Source: Opitutaceae bacterium BACL24 MAG-120322-bin51 (lineage in GTDB: Bacteria > Verrucomicrobiota > Verrucomicrobiia > Opitutales > Coraliomargaritaceae). Taken from it: 64,000 nucleotides of DNA. A program made the position numbers and the translations under genes. Within the stretch, counting starts at the first letter, position 1; every line of letters begins with the position of its first letter. The stretch covers positions 126,001-190,000 of the forward strand of contig CAJJBI010000004.1 in the NCBI GenBank assembly GCA_905182465.1, read 5' to 3'. Of the stretch, positions 26,726-36,322 are shown one piece after another. The notes under the pieces are model-generated. The model had not been told where the DNA came from. It searched no databases and saw nothing but the letters and a program-made list of their open reading frames with translations.

Positions 26726-29515
26726 ATGCCTATTCAAGATAACTCGCTCTTCCGCCGCCTTCACCAACACGCCCAAAAGAGGCTGTTTTTCGATCCTGGT
26801 GTTTCTCGCAGTAAGCAACTGCCCGCCTACAAGCGCTACGTGGAGCTGGAAAATGTCATGCTGGAGCGCATGCACCGGAAAGGAGAATCGGGGCTAAAGG
26901 TCTGCCAGGCGCGCGCCGCGATGATCGATGTGGTGGTCGAAAACCTTTTTCTAGCTGCTCTCGATCTCTACACGACCGAGCACGGCGCGCTGCCCTGTAA
27001 AATGGCAATTCTAGCGACAGGCGGCTACGGACGGCGGGAGCTGAACCCACACAGCGATGTCGACCTAATGTTCCTCTACCCGCTAAAGGCAGGCGGTAAA
27101 GCCTTTAAAAAATTCCAAGAGGTTGTGACTGAAGAAATCCTCTATCCTCTTTGGGATCTAGGGCTGAAGGTAGGCCACGCCTCGCGCAATGCGAAGGAGG
27201 TGATCGACGAGTGCGGCAAAGAGATACAATCAAAGAACGCTATTTTGGAATCGCGCGTGATTTGTGGTTCCGAGCCTCTCTACAAGAGTATGCGTAGCCA
27301 CTTCGAGGAGTTCGTTAAATCGGAGAACTCTAAAGTTTACATCCAAGAACGCCTCGAAAACGAACTGGCTCGCCATGCTAAATCGGGTAACACCATCTAC
27401 CTGCAGGAACCGGATATTAAAAACGGGGTCGGCGGCTTACGTGACTACCAGAATATTCTATGGATGGCGCATATCAAATACGGGTTTCGATCTTTTCGCG
27501 ACTTAGTGAAAGCGAAACTAATGCGCGACGACGAGCGCGAGGCGATGGTCGAGGCCTACGACTTCCTACTGCGCACGCGCACAGAATTACACATGCAAAA
27601 TCGTCGGCCGACTGATAAGCTCGACCTAGAACAGCAACCCAACATTGCCCAATATTTAAACTATCCCCAAGAGGATATCTTCGAACGCGTCGAATCCTTC
27701 ATGAAGGATTACTATACCGCAGCCCGCACGATTTACCAGAGCAGCGAAATACTGAAAGAGCGGATGGCACTAGAAGCATCCACTGGCAGCAAAGGCCGCA
27801 TCAGCTTTCGTGAGGCATTGCGTGCGCACCAACATCTACCAGTCAAGAAAGTGGAAGGCTTTCAACTGCACGAAAAAGTGCTCTCAGCCGACAACCCAAA
27901 CGTTTTTCAAGACGATCCAGTTCGCCTGATCCGCATCTTCCGCCTCGCTCAACAGTTCGGCGCCAAGCTGGACTCCGACCTGCGCTTCTTAATTACGCGC
28001 TCGATTCCTCTGATCGACCACTCGATCATCAACAGCGCCTCGGCGGCCAAGAGCTTCTGCTCTATCCTCCGCAGCCCTGGCGAGGTCTACCCGATCTTGA
28101 TGCAGATGCACGAAATGGGCGTGCTTGGGCGCTATTTGCCAGAATTTGGCGAGCTAACCTGCATGGTGCAGCACGAGTATTACCACCGCTACACGGCCGA
28201 TGCACACGTGCTACGTACGATCCGCCACCTCGACCGAGTCTTGAGTAAACACGACGACGAATACGGCCGCTACGAAAAGGAACTGCGGAAAAATGATGAC
28301 CCCCTACTGCTCTATTTGATCTTGTTACTACACGACATAGGTAAAGCAGAGGGTGTCAAAAACCACGATGTCGCTGGCGTGCGTATTGCACAACCCATAC
28401 TCAATCGATTCAACATCGGTCGCGAGCAACAGGAACAAATTTTATTTATTATCCGCAACCATCTGGAAATGGCACGATTCTGGCAACGTTTTGATTTAGA
28501 CGATCCCAAAACGGCGGCCTCCTTCGCCGAATTTATCGAAGACCCGCAAAAACTCAGATTTCTTTACGTTCACACCTACTGCGATGCGCGCGGAACTGCT
28601 CCTACGCTCTGGAACAGTTACAAAGACGCCATGCACCGCACACTGTATGTTCGAACTCTAGAGCAGTTTGAGGATGACGAGATAATCGAACAAAAACGAA
28701 AAGACCTAATTAGCATGCTGCACCAACAAATACTCGAAAAGAAGATCGGAGGCATCTCGGAAGAAGAAATCGAGGCGCACTTCAGCCTACTTCCTGAGCG
28801 TTACTTTATAAATACCGATCAGCAAGACATCGAACTACATCTACGCATGGTCAACAACCTGCTGACCCAGATTCAAACTGCCGATTCGATGGGTACACTC
28901 ACGCCGATCATCCACTGGCATGACGATATCGACCTCAGCATGACGGTGGTTAATGTCGTCACGTGGGATCGCGCAGGACTCTTCTACAAATTAGCTGGCG
29001 CACTCACCCTTGCGGGAGTGAATATCGTTAGCACGAAGGCAATCACTCGCAAAGACCACATTTCTATCGATACTTTCTACATCATCGATCCGGACGGGGG
29101 AGTAGTCAGTGACAAAAAGGCACGCGAGATCTTCGAAAAACGTCTCGACGAAGCCTTGATCCAAGAAAAAGAGCTCATGCCCGCAATTAATGAACGCGAA
29201 GCCAAAATTGCAGCGCAAACAAAGAATAAGGATATGCTCCCCGCGCCCTTCCCGCCGAGTGTTGATGTGTATCACGAACTCTCGCTCAAGCAAACAATTA
29301 TCGAGGTGCAAGCCAGCGATCGCATCGGCTTGCTTTATCGAATCTCACGACTGATCACTAAGATGGGTTTCGATATCGGTTTCGCCCGCATCGCGACCGA
29401 GCGGGGCGTAGCAATGGATACTTTTTACATAAAAAACGAGAAAAGCGAAGAAGACGCGCATACATCCGCCCTGATAGAGCTCCGCGAACAGCTCGATAAG
29501 ATTGTAAGGGAGTAA
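26726..29515 (+). CDS. glnD: [protein-PII] uridylyltransferase / uridylyl-removing enzyme GlnD
   Basis: Glutamine sensor that uridylylates PII when glutamine is low and reverses this when high. Domains in the 929-aa chain: nucleotidyltransferase with GGYGRRELNPHSDVDLMF (99-116), helical region with NGVGGLRDYQNILWM (233-247), HD domain with LLLHDIGK (His536/Asp537), and two C-terminal ACT domains (VVTWDRAGLFYKLAGAL; VQASDRIGLLYRISRLI). All catalytic parts look intact. It is followed 50 nt later on the same strand by a GAF-type histidine kinase, an arrangement that hints at linked nitrogen signalling. No glnB or glnA is in the window. Confidence 0.95.
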   Translation: MPIQDNSLFRRLHQHAQKRLFFDPGVSRSKQLPAYKRYVELENVMLERMHRKGESGLKVCQARAAMIDVVVENLFLAALDLYTTEHGALPCKMAILATGGYGRRELNPHSDVDLMFLYPLKAGGKAFKKFQEVVTEEILYPLWDLGLKVGHASRNAKEVIDECGKEIQSKNAILESRVICGSEPLYKSMRSHFEEFVKSENSKVYIQERLENELARHAKSGNTIYLQEPDIKNGVGGLRDYQNILWMAHIKYGFRSFRDLVKAKLMRDDEREAMVEAYDFLLRTRTELHMQNRRPTDKLDLEQQPNIAQYLNYPQEDIFERVESFMKDYYTAARTIYQSSEILKERMALEASTGSKGRISFREALRAHQHLPVKKVEGFQLHEKVLSADNPNVFQDDPVRLIRIFRLAQQFGAKLDSDLRFLITRSIPLIDHSIINSASAAKSFCSILRSPGEVYPILMQMHEMGVLGRYLPEFGELTCMVQHEYYHRYTADAHVLRTIRHLDRVLSKHDDEYGRYEKELRKNDDPLLLYLILLLHDIGKAEGVKNHDVAGVRIAQPILNRFNIGREQQEQILFIIRNHLEMARFWQRFDLDDPKTAASFAEFIEDPQKLRFLYVHTYCDARGTAPTLWNSYKDAMHRTLYVRTLEQFEDDEIIEQKRKDLISMLHQQILEKKIGGISEEEIEAHFSLLPERYFINTDQQDIELHLRMVNNLLTQIQTADSMGTLTPIIHWHDDIDLSMTVVNVVTWDRAGLFYKLAGALTLAGVNIVSTKAITRKDHISIDTFYIIDPDGGVVSDKKAREIFEKRLDEALIQEKELMPAINEREAKIAAQTKNKDMLPAPFPPSVDVYHELSLKQTIIEVQASDRIGLLYRISRLITKMGFDIGFARIATERGVAMDTFYIKNEKSEEDAHTSALIELREQLDKIVRE

Positions 29516-29565
29516 AATCGGGGTTCGACCTGGCGATTCGAAACCACCGAAGCTTAGAAGCGTAA

Positions 29566-31261
29566 ATGGACCCTAGCCTTACCGAGCAGACGGCAATCGA
29601 TTCGCTTTACCGGATCAGTAGCCTCGTATCTGATACCGACGAACCAGAGGAGGCCTTGCAGCTGATTCTCGACGAAATCGTTCGAGTGCTACAGCCTAGC
29701 AGCGCGTCCATTTCGTTGATCAATCCCGACAACAAAGTCCTTGAGCTTGAAGCCTCCTTTGGTCTGCCCGACGACTGGCAAGAAATGAAGCTCTCGCTCG
29801 GGCAAGGCATCACAGGCTGGGTAGCACTGCACGGGCAGGCACTGATCGCTAACGATGTGAGGGACGAACCTCGATACATCTCTATACGCCGGAATATACG
29901 CTCCGAGATGGCCGTGCCGATGGAAGATCACGGAATGGTCATCGGGGTCGTAAACGTCGACAGCGAAGAGCTGGATGCCTATGGCGAATCGTCGCTTAAA
30001 ATTCTCACCCTGCTAACCAATGAAGCCACCCGCGTAGTCTCTAGGCTCTGGCTAATCATGCAGCTACGGACAAAGGCTAACCAGCTGGAATCACTTGTCG
30101 TGATGAGTCAGCGATTGGCTGGCGAAATCGACAGCGATATGCTAATGGAAACACTCGCTCGGCAGGCCAGGCACCTTATGGATGCCGATGGTAGCGCATT
30201 TTTCGAGCTCGACCCCGAGGGTGAAAAGCTGCACCTGCATAGTTTGATCGCTGGAGATGAAACGATCAAAGAAACTGCCACGATTCCACTTAGTCAGAGT
30301 GCGCTAGGTTCGGTCATCTATCGAAGGAAACAAGTCGAGGTCGCGGATTTAAATTTCACTGAAGAAAATGAGTTTCTGCTTATTTTGCAAAAGCAGGGCT
30401 TTGTTTCGATGCTCGCATCGCCGATCGTTTTTGGAAACGAGATCATTGGCGTTATCATTGCCTATACCAAGCACCCGCACCGTTTTAATAACGAAGAACG
30501 TAAAGTCTTCCAGACCTTAGCTGAGATTGGAGCACTGGCCATTCAGAACGCGCGACTCTACTCACGAATCTTCGCAAGCGAAGAGTCTCTGCGGCGTAAT
30601 GAGAAGCTGACCACTCTAGGAATGATCGCAGCGGAGATCGCGCACGAAATACGCAATCCATTGACCGTAATCAAACTCCTATTTGATTCGCTTGATCTAC
30701 AATTTACCAATAAAGATCCGCGCCATACGGATGTCCAAGTTATCGGCGAGAAGTTAAACCAACTAGAAGAAATCGTCGAGCGGGTACTGGGCTTTGGTCG
30801 TACGCGCGAAGGCATGCATACGCGGCAAGATCTCAACGCGCTGGTTGATGACACACTCAAACTTATGCGCCTTAAGCTGCATCAACAAAAAATCGACCTG
30901 CAGTTTGAACCACTCGCGAGCAGTATTTATGTCGACGTAAACAAAGGACAAATTCTCCAGGTGATGCTCAACCTCGTGCTCAATGCTACGCAAGCCATGC
31001 CTGAGGGCGGCCACATCCGACTTGAAACTTCGGCAGACGAGAATACTGCACACCTCACGATTAGCCGATAATGGCGGTGGTATCCCTGAATCGATTCAAT
31101 CGGATATCTTCGAATCCTTCCTCACTGACCGCCCTGATGGCACGGGCTTAGGCCTATCCATCAGTAAGCGCATCCTTCGCGGCCACCGCGGAGATATCGA
31201 ATTAGCTCACTCCTCGCCCGAAGGCAGTAGCTTTCACTTTTGGCTGCCGCTCTCGCAGTGA
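29566..31261 (+). CDS. GAF-GAF sensor histidine kinase, NtrB/AtoS-like output (one frame break)
   Basis: Cytosolic kinase of about 564 aa. Two GAF domains (roughly 10-165 with LGQGITGWVALHGQALIANDVRDEPRY, and 185-340 with ASPIVFGNEIIGVIIAY) precede a HisKA box AAEIAHEIRNPLTVI and an HATPase with LNLVLNATQAMPEGG. After a break at 31065-31066 (CC should be C) it continues ISDNGGGIPESI and GTGLGLSISKRIL. No membrane helices are seen, so the signal is intracellular, possibly via small ligands bound by GAF. The HEIRNPL type is used by sigma-54 activator kinases. Its partner regulator is not adjacent. Position after glnD suggests but does not prove a nitrogen role. Confidence 0.85.
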
Positions 31262-31343
31262 TAATATAGCATGTGAGCTAGTTTCTGCGTGACTGCAGTG
31301 AAACGGATGCGCGGAGCGAGTCACTCCATTTGAAGACATAAAA

Positions 31344-31368
31344 AAGTCGCCCAGCGAACCGGCGACTT
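31344..31368 (-). terminator. intrinsic terminator of the pilin gene
   Basis: AAGTCGCC and GGCGACTT form a perfect eight-pair stem with a nine-base loop. On the minus strand it is followed by a T-rich tract, 44 nt after the pilin stop codon. On the plus strand the T-tract is poor, though it lies 83 nt after the kinase gene. Confidence 0.8.
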
Positions 31369-31412
31369 GCACTTTTGTATTGGGTTGTTGCTAAACTGTA
31401 ATTGATTTCGGA

Positions 31413-31760
31413 CTAGAAATCAATTGAAGGCTGCGAAGTGAGTGGGCTGCCAGTCACGGTAATATCTGTGCCTTGGGTGATTGTGGCAGGATATGTTTCA
31501 CCCGCGACTGCATCGAGAGACTCTACGTAAGCATCAGCGCCAACGATATCGCTTAGTGACACTGTAGTGACACCGTTTTCGATGAAATATTGGTCCGCAC
31601 CCGAGGCTAGCTGGCGAAGGTTGTTACGAATCGCTTTCTCTTGTGATGTTTCACGAACCTTTTTAAAGGCTGGGATAGCCATTGTTGCGAGAAGACCGAT
31701 GATAACAACCACGATCATAATTTCCACGAGAGTGAAGCCTTTTTTGCTTTTTGCGTTCAT
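31413..31760 (-). CDS. type IV pilin / type II pseudopilin
   Basis: A 115-aa prepilin with the classic leader: short basic MNAKSKKG, cleavage before FTLVEIMIVVVIIGLLATMAIPAF with Glu at mature position 5. The rest is a small globular domain with FIENGVTTVSLSDIVG, like the abundant Verrucomicrobiota GspG/pilA-type proteins. It should be processed by a prepilin peptidase and assembled at the inner membrane. It stands alone with its own terminator; an assembly platform gene (GspF/PilC) lies 21 kb away. Pilus subunit or secretion pseudopilin cannot be separated from sequence. Confidence 0.9.
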   Translation of the reverse strand: MNAKSKKGFTLVEIMIVVVIIGLLATMAIPAFKKVRETSQEKAIRNNLRQLASGADQYFIENGVTTVSLSDIVGADAYVESLDAVAGETYPATITQGTDITVTGSPLTSQPSIDF

Positions 31761-31977
31761 ATTGATTCTCTTTTTTTATAGATTAGCGTTTTAAAATATC
31801 ACGAAGAAATTTCCCCAGCACACTAATGCTAGAACATTAGCGCGGCAATTCAAAACAAAAACTATGCAGATCAAGGGTTCGCAAATTTTCAAGTCCACCT
31901 CCAATTCTTCACGAAGCCAGCTAATCTGTGGCACTGAGTGCCCCGAAGCATAACCTCGGTCAAAATAATTAATGTAG

Positions 31978-32121
31978 CTAGAAGCGAATGGAACCAGTGA
32001 GCCACACTAAAAGAAAAGGTAGCAGAATGAAAATCGCCATTCCTAGATAGATAATACGCACCGCTCGCCTCGCTCTTCGCGGTAGCTCTTCGGGGGTAGG
32101 AGGCTCTTCTGGCGATTCCAT
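31978..32121 (-). CDS. 47-aa single-span membrane peptide
   Basis: A short open frame with ATG at 32121 encodes a Pro/Glu-rich acidic start (MESPEEPPTPEELPRRARRA), a hydrophobic helix IIYLGMAIFILLPFLLVWL and a short basic end. The ordered layout (acidic, Arg-rich, transmembrane, short tail) looks like a genuine protein rather than a random frame. It follows the FGE-fold membrane protein gene on the same strand by 57 nt, so a small accessory subunit is possible. The family is unknown to me. The flanking 31761-31977 holds an unassigned 13-nt palindrome (31930-31942) and otherwise nothing recognised. Confidence 0.5.
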   Translation of the reverse strand: MESPEEPPTPEELPRRARRAVRIIYLGMAIFILLPFLLVWLTGSIRF

Positions 32122-32178
32122 ATAATACAAGGAAGTTAAACTAATAGAGGGAACCACAAGTTACTGCCATGGGTCGCT

Positions 32179-33933
32179 TCAATTAACTTTAACAACAATT
32201 CGAAAACCAGTAAGACGGTTACGCTCGCCGCGCGGTGCCTCGCGTGAAGGAACGGTGAAGATAGATTCGATACGGTCTTGCGCGTGCCCGCCGATGTGCG
32301 ATGCGCTCTCAGTCTCGAAGCGATCGATTGACTCAAGCCACTCGCTTGTATTGCCCAACAAATCGTAAAAGCCGCTAGCAAATGGCTCTTTTGTGCCAAT
32401 AGCTTGCGGCACGCCGTCGGCATCTGCAGCGCTCCATACGTGATCCTCGAGCACAACGTAGCGCAGGCGACCAAGCGCTTGGCGGAACTCATTCTCTGTC
32501 GGCAAGCGCACAGGTTGCCCCAATATCCATGAAAGGCGCTCGCAAAAATTCTTCGCCTCGATCCAGCTGATTGAGTCGACTGGGCGAACATCGCCCTGAT
32601 TGCGGCTTGGGTTCGTGCCCATGATTAAGGAGTAGAGCGCTTGTGGCACTTCGGTGCGGAGCATGCGCCACCCCTCGATCTCGGGGATGGGCAACAACGC
32701 GCCGTAAATGCGGTCTTGTATGAAGCCGAGGTCGTTCTGCACGAGGTTTAAATAGCGGATTTTGAGTTGTAGATCATCGTCATTCAGCGAACTACGAGGA
32801 AAGGCATCTTGCATCTGTCGGATATCACGGCGGAGCAATGCGATCACCTCAGCGGCCTCAAAGGTGCGCCGCTCGGAGAGCAACTGTTGCATAAAGTCAC
32901 GGTTGCGCTCGATCTCTAAGCCGAGTTCGAAGCTCTCTGAAGTCTGGCTCTTGCGCTGATATTCAGAGACACGCTCAGACGAAGCGTTAGGGCTGTCGCG
33001 GTAGGCCTCATTAAGCTGACGTTGAAGGCGCGCCGCTTCTTGGTAAAGGGCAGCTGCTTCAAGGTTTTCGCTCACAGCGCGGCGTTCATCAGCAAGCTCT
33101 GCGACTCGCTGCACTTCCATATAGCTCTGCCCAGAGCGAATGCCGACTAATTTAACGCGTAGGACCTCAAGGCGCGACACGCTAGCCTGATTAGTACTCC
33201 GATACTCGCGATTTAGCTTATCCTGCAAATCCAGCGCTTGTTGTAGACGCTCTTCGGCTTGTCCCCACTCCTTGGCTTCGATGAGAAGGTTTGCTTCGTT
33301 CTCATAAGCGAGGCTACGCTGGAGCAAAGGTTCTGCCATGAAGTAAAGGGCTTGCCGCTGCAGTCGAGCCGCGCGAGCCACGTTATAGGCCAAACTAAGG
33401 GGGAAATCTTCGTTGATCAGCTTCTGTTGCTCATAGGCCTCGCGGTATTTCGCGCGAGCGCTCTCATAGTCTTGGCGGGTAGCCAGTGCCTCCGCCTTGA
33501 ACTCTAGATCCAAACTAACTAATCTTAGAGACTCCGCTGCTAGATTCTGGTAGCGCTCTTCGAGATTCATTTGTCGATTGTAGCCCTCGGAATCGACCCC
33601 AGTGGTCGCGGCTTGATAGTCTTTCTGCTTATCTAGAGACTTTTTCAGCAAGTTAATATCTTCAGGAAGTGGCTCCCGCAAAACGAGCACTTCCTCAAAC
33701 TGCGCTTCCAGTTCAATGCTCTCTTGCTGAATCGCTTTAATCGAATCAGACAGCTCTACAGTAAAATCAAAATTACGGAAATCGACATCTTTGGGTCCTA
33801 GCTGGCTCAAAAACCAAAATCCGCCTAAAACCACCACAGTGATTAAAGCGATGAGCAGTCCTTTAAAGAACTTTTTAGCGCCACTTGTTTCGTGGGGAAG
33901 GAGTTTACGAGAGGACTTCTTAAAAATTGCCAT
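32179..33933 (-). CDS. membrane-anchored coiled-coil/TPR-like protein with C-terminal FGE-sulfatase (SUMF1) fold
   Basis: 584 aa. A basic N-terminus precedes one helix (FFKGLLIALITVVVLGGFWFL, about 22-42), so most of the chain is periplasmic. Residues about 55-400 are charged alpha-helical repeats resembling TPR or coiled coil. From about 430 the formylglycine-generating-enzyme fold appears: IMGTNPSRNQGDVRPVDSISWIEAKNFCERLS, RLPTENEFRQALG, GFYDLLGNTSEWLES and final LTGFRIVV. The C-terminal Cys pair used by true FGE is absent, so it is probably a binding or structural member. A small membrane peptide follows. Function unknown; an envelope scaffold is a guess. Confidence 0.65.
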   Translation of the reverse strand: MAIFKKSSRKLLPHETSGAKKFFKGLLIALITVVVLGGFWFLSQLGPKDVDFRNFDFTVELSDSIKAIQQESIELEAQFEEVLVLREPLPEDINLLKKSLDKQKDYQAATTGVDSEGYNRQMNLEERYQNLAAESLRLVSLDLEFKAEALATRQDYESARAKYREAYEQQKLINEDFPLSLAYNVARAARLQRQALYFMAEPLLQRSLAYENEANLLIEAKEWGQAEERLQQALDLQDKLNREYRSTNQASVSRLEVLRVKLVGIRSGQSYMEVQRVAELADERRAVSENLEAAALYQEAARLQRQLNEAYRDSPNASSERVSEYQRKSQTSESFELGLEIERNRDFMQQLLSERRTFEAAEVIALLRRDIRQMQDAFPRSSLNDDDLQLKIRYLNLVQNDLGFIQDRIYGALLPIPEIEGWRMLRTEVPQALYSLIMGTNPSRNQGDVRPVDSISWIEAKNFCERLSWILGQPVRLPTENEFRQALGRLRYVVLEDHVWSAADADGVPQAIGTKEPFASGFYDLLGNTSEWLESIDRFETESASHIGGHAQDRIESIFTVPSREAPRGERNRLTGFRIVVKVN

Positions 33934-34065
33934 GGGTAAATTGAGGCTGGCGCTACAAAAGTAGCCTGCCTTAAATGAATATCAGCTATGAATGTCGCAA
34001 GGCTAAAGACTCGTAAGCGCGCTCATCGCGACTCGCATTCTGGATAAAATTTTCTCTATTCGTAC

Positions 34066-34899
34066 ATGTTTCAACAAATTTCCATACTCGGCCCTGGTCT
34101 GCTGGGCGCTTCACTTGCTCTGACAATGAAAAAACGCGGGCTCTGCCAGCGAGTGCATTCTTGGTCACGACGCGCAGAGACGCGCGCAGAGGCGATGCAG
34201 GCGGATTGGTGCAATGCGGTATTCGATCAAGCAAGTGCAGCCTGCGAGGGCAGTGACCTAGTCGTAGTTTGCACCCCTGTAGAAACGATTGTTCCTTTGA
34301 TAGAGCAAATCGCGCCTTCACTGGGACCGGACGCCCTAGTAACTGACGTCGGCAGCACAAAGAGCTTGATTTGTCGGGAGGCGCAAGGCATCGCCGTTAA
34401 CTTCATCGGCTCCCACCCCATGGCAGGCTCAGAACGCAAGGGTATGTGCCACGCCAGCCATAATTTGTTCGATGGTGCCGCTTGTTTCATCACTCCGCTA
34501 GACGGTGACCGCGACTCTGAGGTTGTGCGGCTACAAAACCTCTGGCAAGCCATCGGCATGCGAGTCGTCACCACTAACCCAGAGAAGCACGACGAAATTG
34601 TAGCGCACATCAGCCACCTGCCCCACCTATTGGCTTCGAGCTTGTGCGGCTACCTTGCGGGAATGGATGCTGACTGGAAGAGCCTAGCTGGGGGCGGACT
34701 TCGTGATACCACCCGCGTCGCAGCAGGCGACCCAACACTCTGGAAGCAAATCCTCGAACAAAACCGCGAAGAAGTGCTCCGGGCAATCGATGGCTTTGAG
34801 AGCGAGCTCCAAGCTCTTAAAGGCGCTCTACTCGATAAAAAAACCCCCGAACTGATCGCTCGCTTAGAACGAGGCAAACAATTCCGAGATAGCCTCTAG
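34066..34899 (+). CDS. tyrA: prephenate dehydrogenase TyrA
   Basis: Oxidatively decarboxylates prephenate (or arogenate) in tyrosine synthesis. The 277-aa protein begins with a Rossmann motif ILGPGLLGASLALTMKKRG. It contains VVVCTPVETIVPL, TDVGSTKSLI and the catalytic segment IGSHPMAGSERKGM with its His, then AHISHLPHLLASSLC. No chorismate mutase domain is fused. It starts the plus-strand cluster tyrA-aroA-cmk-plsC; aroA begins 40 nt later. The grouping tyrA-aroA-cmk matches aromatic supra-operons in other bacteria. Confidence 0.93.
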   Translation: MFQQISILGPGLLGASLALTMKKRGLCQRVHSWSRRAETRAEAMQADWCNAVFDQASAACEGSDLVVVCTPVETIVPLIEQIAPSLGPDALVTDVGSTKSLICREAQGIAVNFIGSHPMAGSERKGMCHASHNLFDGAACFITPLDGDRDSEVVRLQNLWQAIGMRVVTTNPEKHDEIVAHISHLPHLLASSLCGYLAGMDADWKSLAGGGLRDTTRVAAGDPTLWKQILEQNREEVLRAIDGFESELQALKGALLDKKTPELIARLERGKQFRDSL

Positions 34900-34939
34900 T
34901 TTTAATTAGTAGCATTCACAAATTTCAGTTTTCAAAAAC

Positions 34940-36322
34940 ATGCCCGCCCCACTTCCGATTCAACCACTCGCCCGCGCCCTCGACCACAGCTTATCGCTTC
35001 CCGGCTCTAAGAGTATCACTAACCGGGCCCTGATCCTCGCCGCACTAGCAGATGGCGAGACTCAGCTTGAAGGTGCCCTTTTTAGTCGAGATACTCGGAT
35101 CATGTTAGCCGCGCTCGATCTATTAGGCTTCAAAACTACATCCGATGAAGCTAGCGCCAGGATCACAGTCCAAGGCCAAGGTGGTCGCATACCTTGCAAT
35201 AGCGCCCGCATCGATGTCGGTAACGCAGGCACCGCTGCGCGCTTCCTAACCGCCTTTCTCGCACTCAGGGATGGAGGAGTCTACCACTTAGATGGCGATG
35301 CAGCCATGCGCCAACGTCCAATGGCCGGCTTACTCGAGTCCCTCGTCTCTCTCGAGGCCGCCGATTTCGAATTTCACGGCGAGCCCGGTCATTTCCCCTT
35401 CACGCTCAATGCCAAAGGCTACAAAGGCGGCAAAGTCGCTGTCGACGCGAGCGCGAGCAGTCAAATCCTCTCCGCACTGCTCCTTGCCGCGCCAAGTAAT
35501 CCAACAGGCACAGGAGAAGCAGGAAGCCCCATTAAGCTAATCTGCCCCGAGGTCCGTCCGCATTACGTCGCGATTACTTCGAAAATGCGTGAAGACTTCG
35601 GCGCCGCTCCCGTCGTGGCCACCGAATCCGGGGAATACGCCCTTCCCCTTACTTCATACTGTGCCCCCGCCTCGGGAAGCTACGCAATCGAGCCAGACGT
35701 CTCCGCGGCCAGCTACTTTCTAGCACTCACCCTCATTCACGGGGGCAGTCTGCGTATCCCAAATCTGAGCGGTGACCCGCTCCAAAGCGACGCCCACTTC
35801 GTCGAAGTGCTCGCCCAACACGGCCTTAAAGTCGATGCCGCCCACAACGAATGGACGGCTACATGCAGCGAAGCCAACGACCTCAAGCGAGGCCACCGCG
35901 AAATTAACTTTAACAGCATCTCTGACACCTTCCTTACCTACGCCGCAATTACGCCACTCTTGGGCGACTCCGTCCGCATCACAGGCATTGCCCATACCCG
36001 ACACCAAGAGACTGACCGTATCGCAGGTATGGCTGCTGAACTCTCCAAGCTCGGCCAGCTAGTTAAAGAAGAAGAAGGTGCCCTCACCATTCAGCCCAAA
36101 CCCAACGAGCTTCGCGCCCGCGCGATGCAGGCACGCAACTCTGGCCAACTACTCAGTATCGACACCTACGAGGACCACCGCTTCGCAATGAGCTTTGCCG
36201 TGCTCGCTAGTTACGATCTACTCGGCGATGGCAAGCCCTGGCTCGCGATCAAAGACCCCACATGTTGCGCAAAAACCTATCCTGGCTTTTTCGATGCCCT
36301 CGACTCACTCCGCCATGTCTAG
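34940..36322 (+). CDS. aroA: 3-phosphoshikimate 1-carboxyvinyltransferase (EPSP synthase) AroA
   Basis: Transfers the enolpyruvyl group from PEP to shikimate-3-phosphate. The 460-aa protein has LPGSKSITNRALILAALADG, the GNAGTAARFLTAFLALRDG PEP-binding signature, and RQRPM, with EDHRFAMSFAVLA near the C-terminus. The catalytic Asp is expected in NSISDTFLTYAAI. Its end overlaps the cmk start by 8 nt, indicating translational coupling. All blocks are intact. Confidence 0.95.
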   Translation: MPAPLPIQPLARALDHSLSLPGSKSITNRALILAALADGETQLEGALFSRDTRIMLAALDLLGFKTTSDEASARITVQGQGGRIPCNSARIDVGNAGTAARFLTAFLALRDGGVYHLDGDAAMRQRPMAGLLESLVSLEAADFEFHGEPGHFPFTLNAKGYKGGKVAVDASASSQILSALLLAAPSNPTGTGEAGSPIKLICPEVRPHYVAITSKMREDFGAAPVVATESGEYALPLTSYCAPASGSYAIEPDVSAASYFLALTLIHGGSLRIPNLSGDPLQSDAHFVEVLAQHGLKVDAAHNEWTATCSEANDLKRGHREINFNSISDTFLTYAAITPLLGDSVRITGIAHTRHQETDRIAGMAAELSKLGQLVKEEEGALTIQPKPNELRARAMQARNSGQLLSIDTYEDHRFAMSFAVLASYDLLGDGKPWLAIKDPTCCAKTYPGFFDALDSLRHV

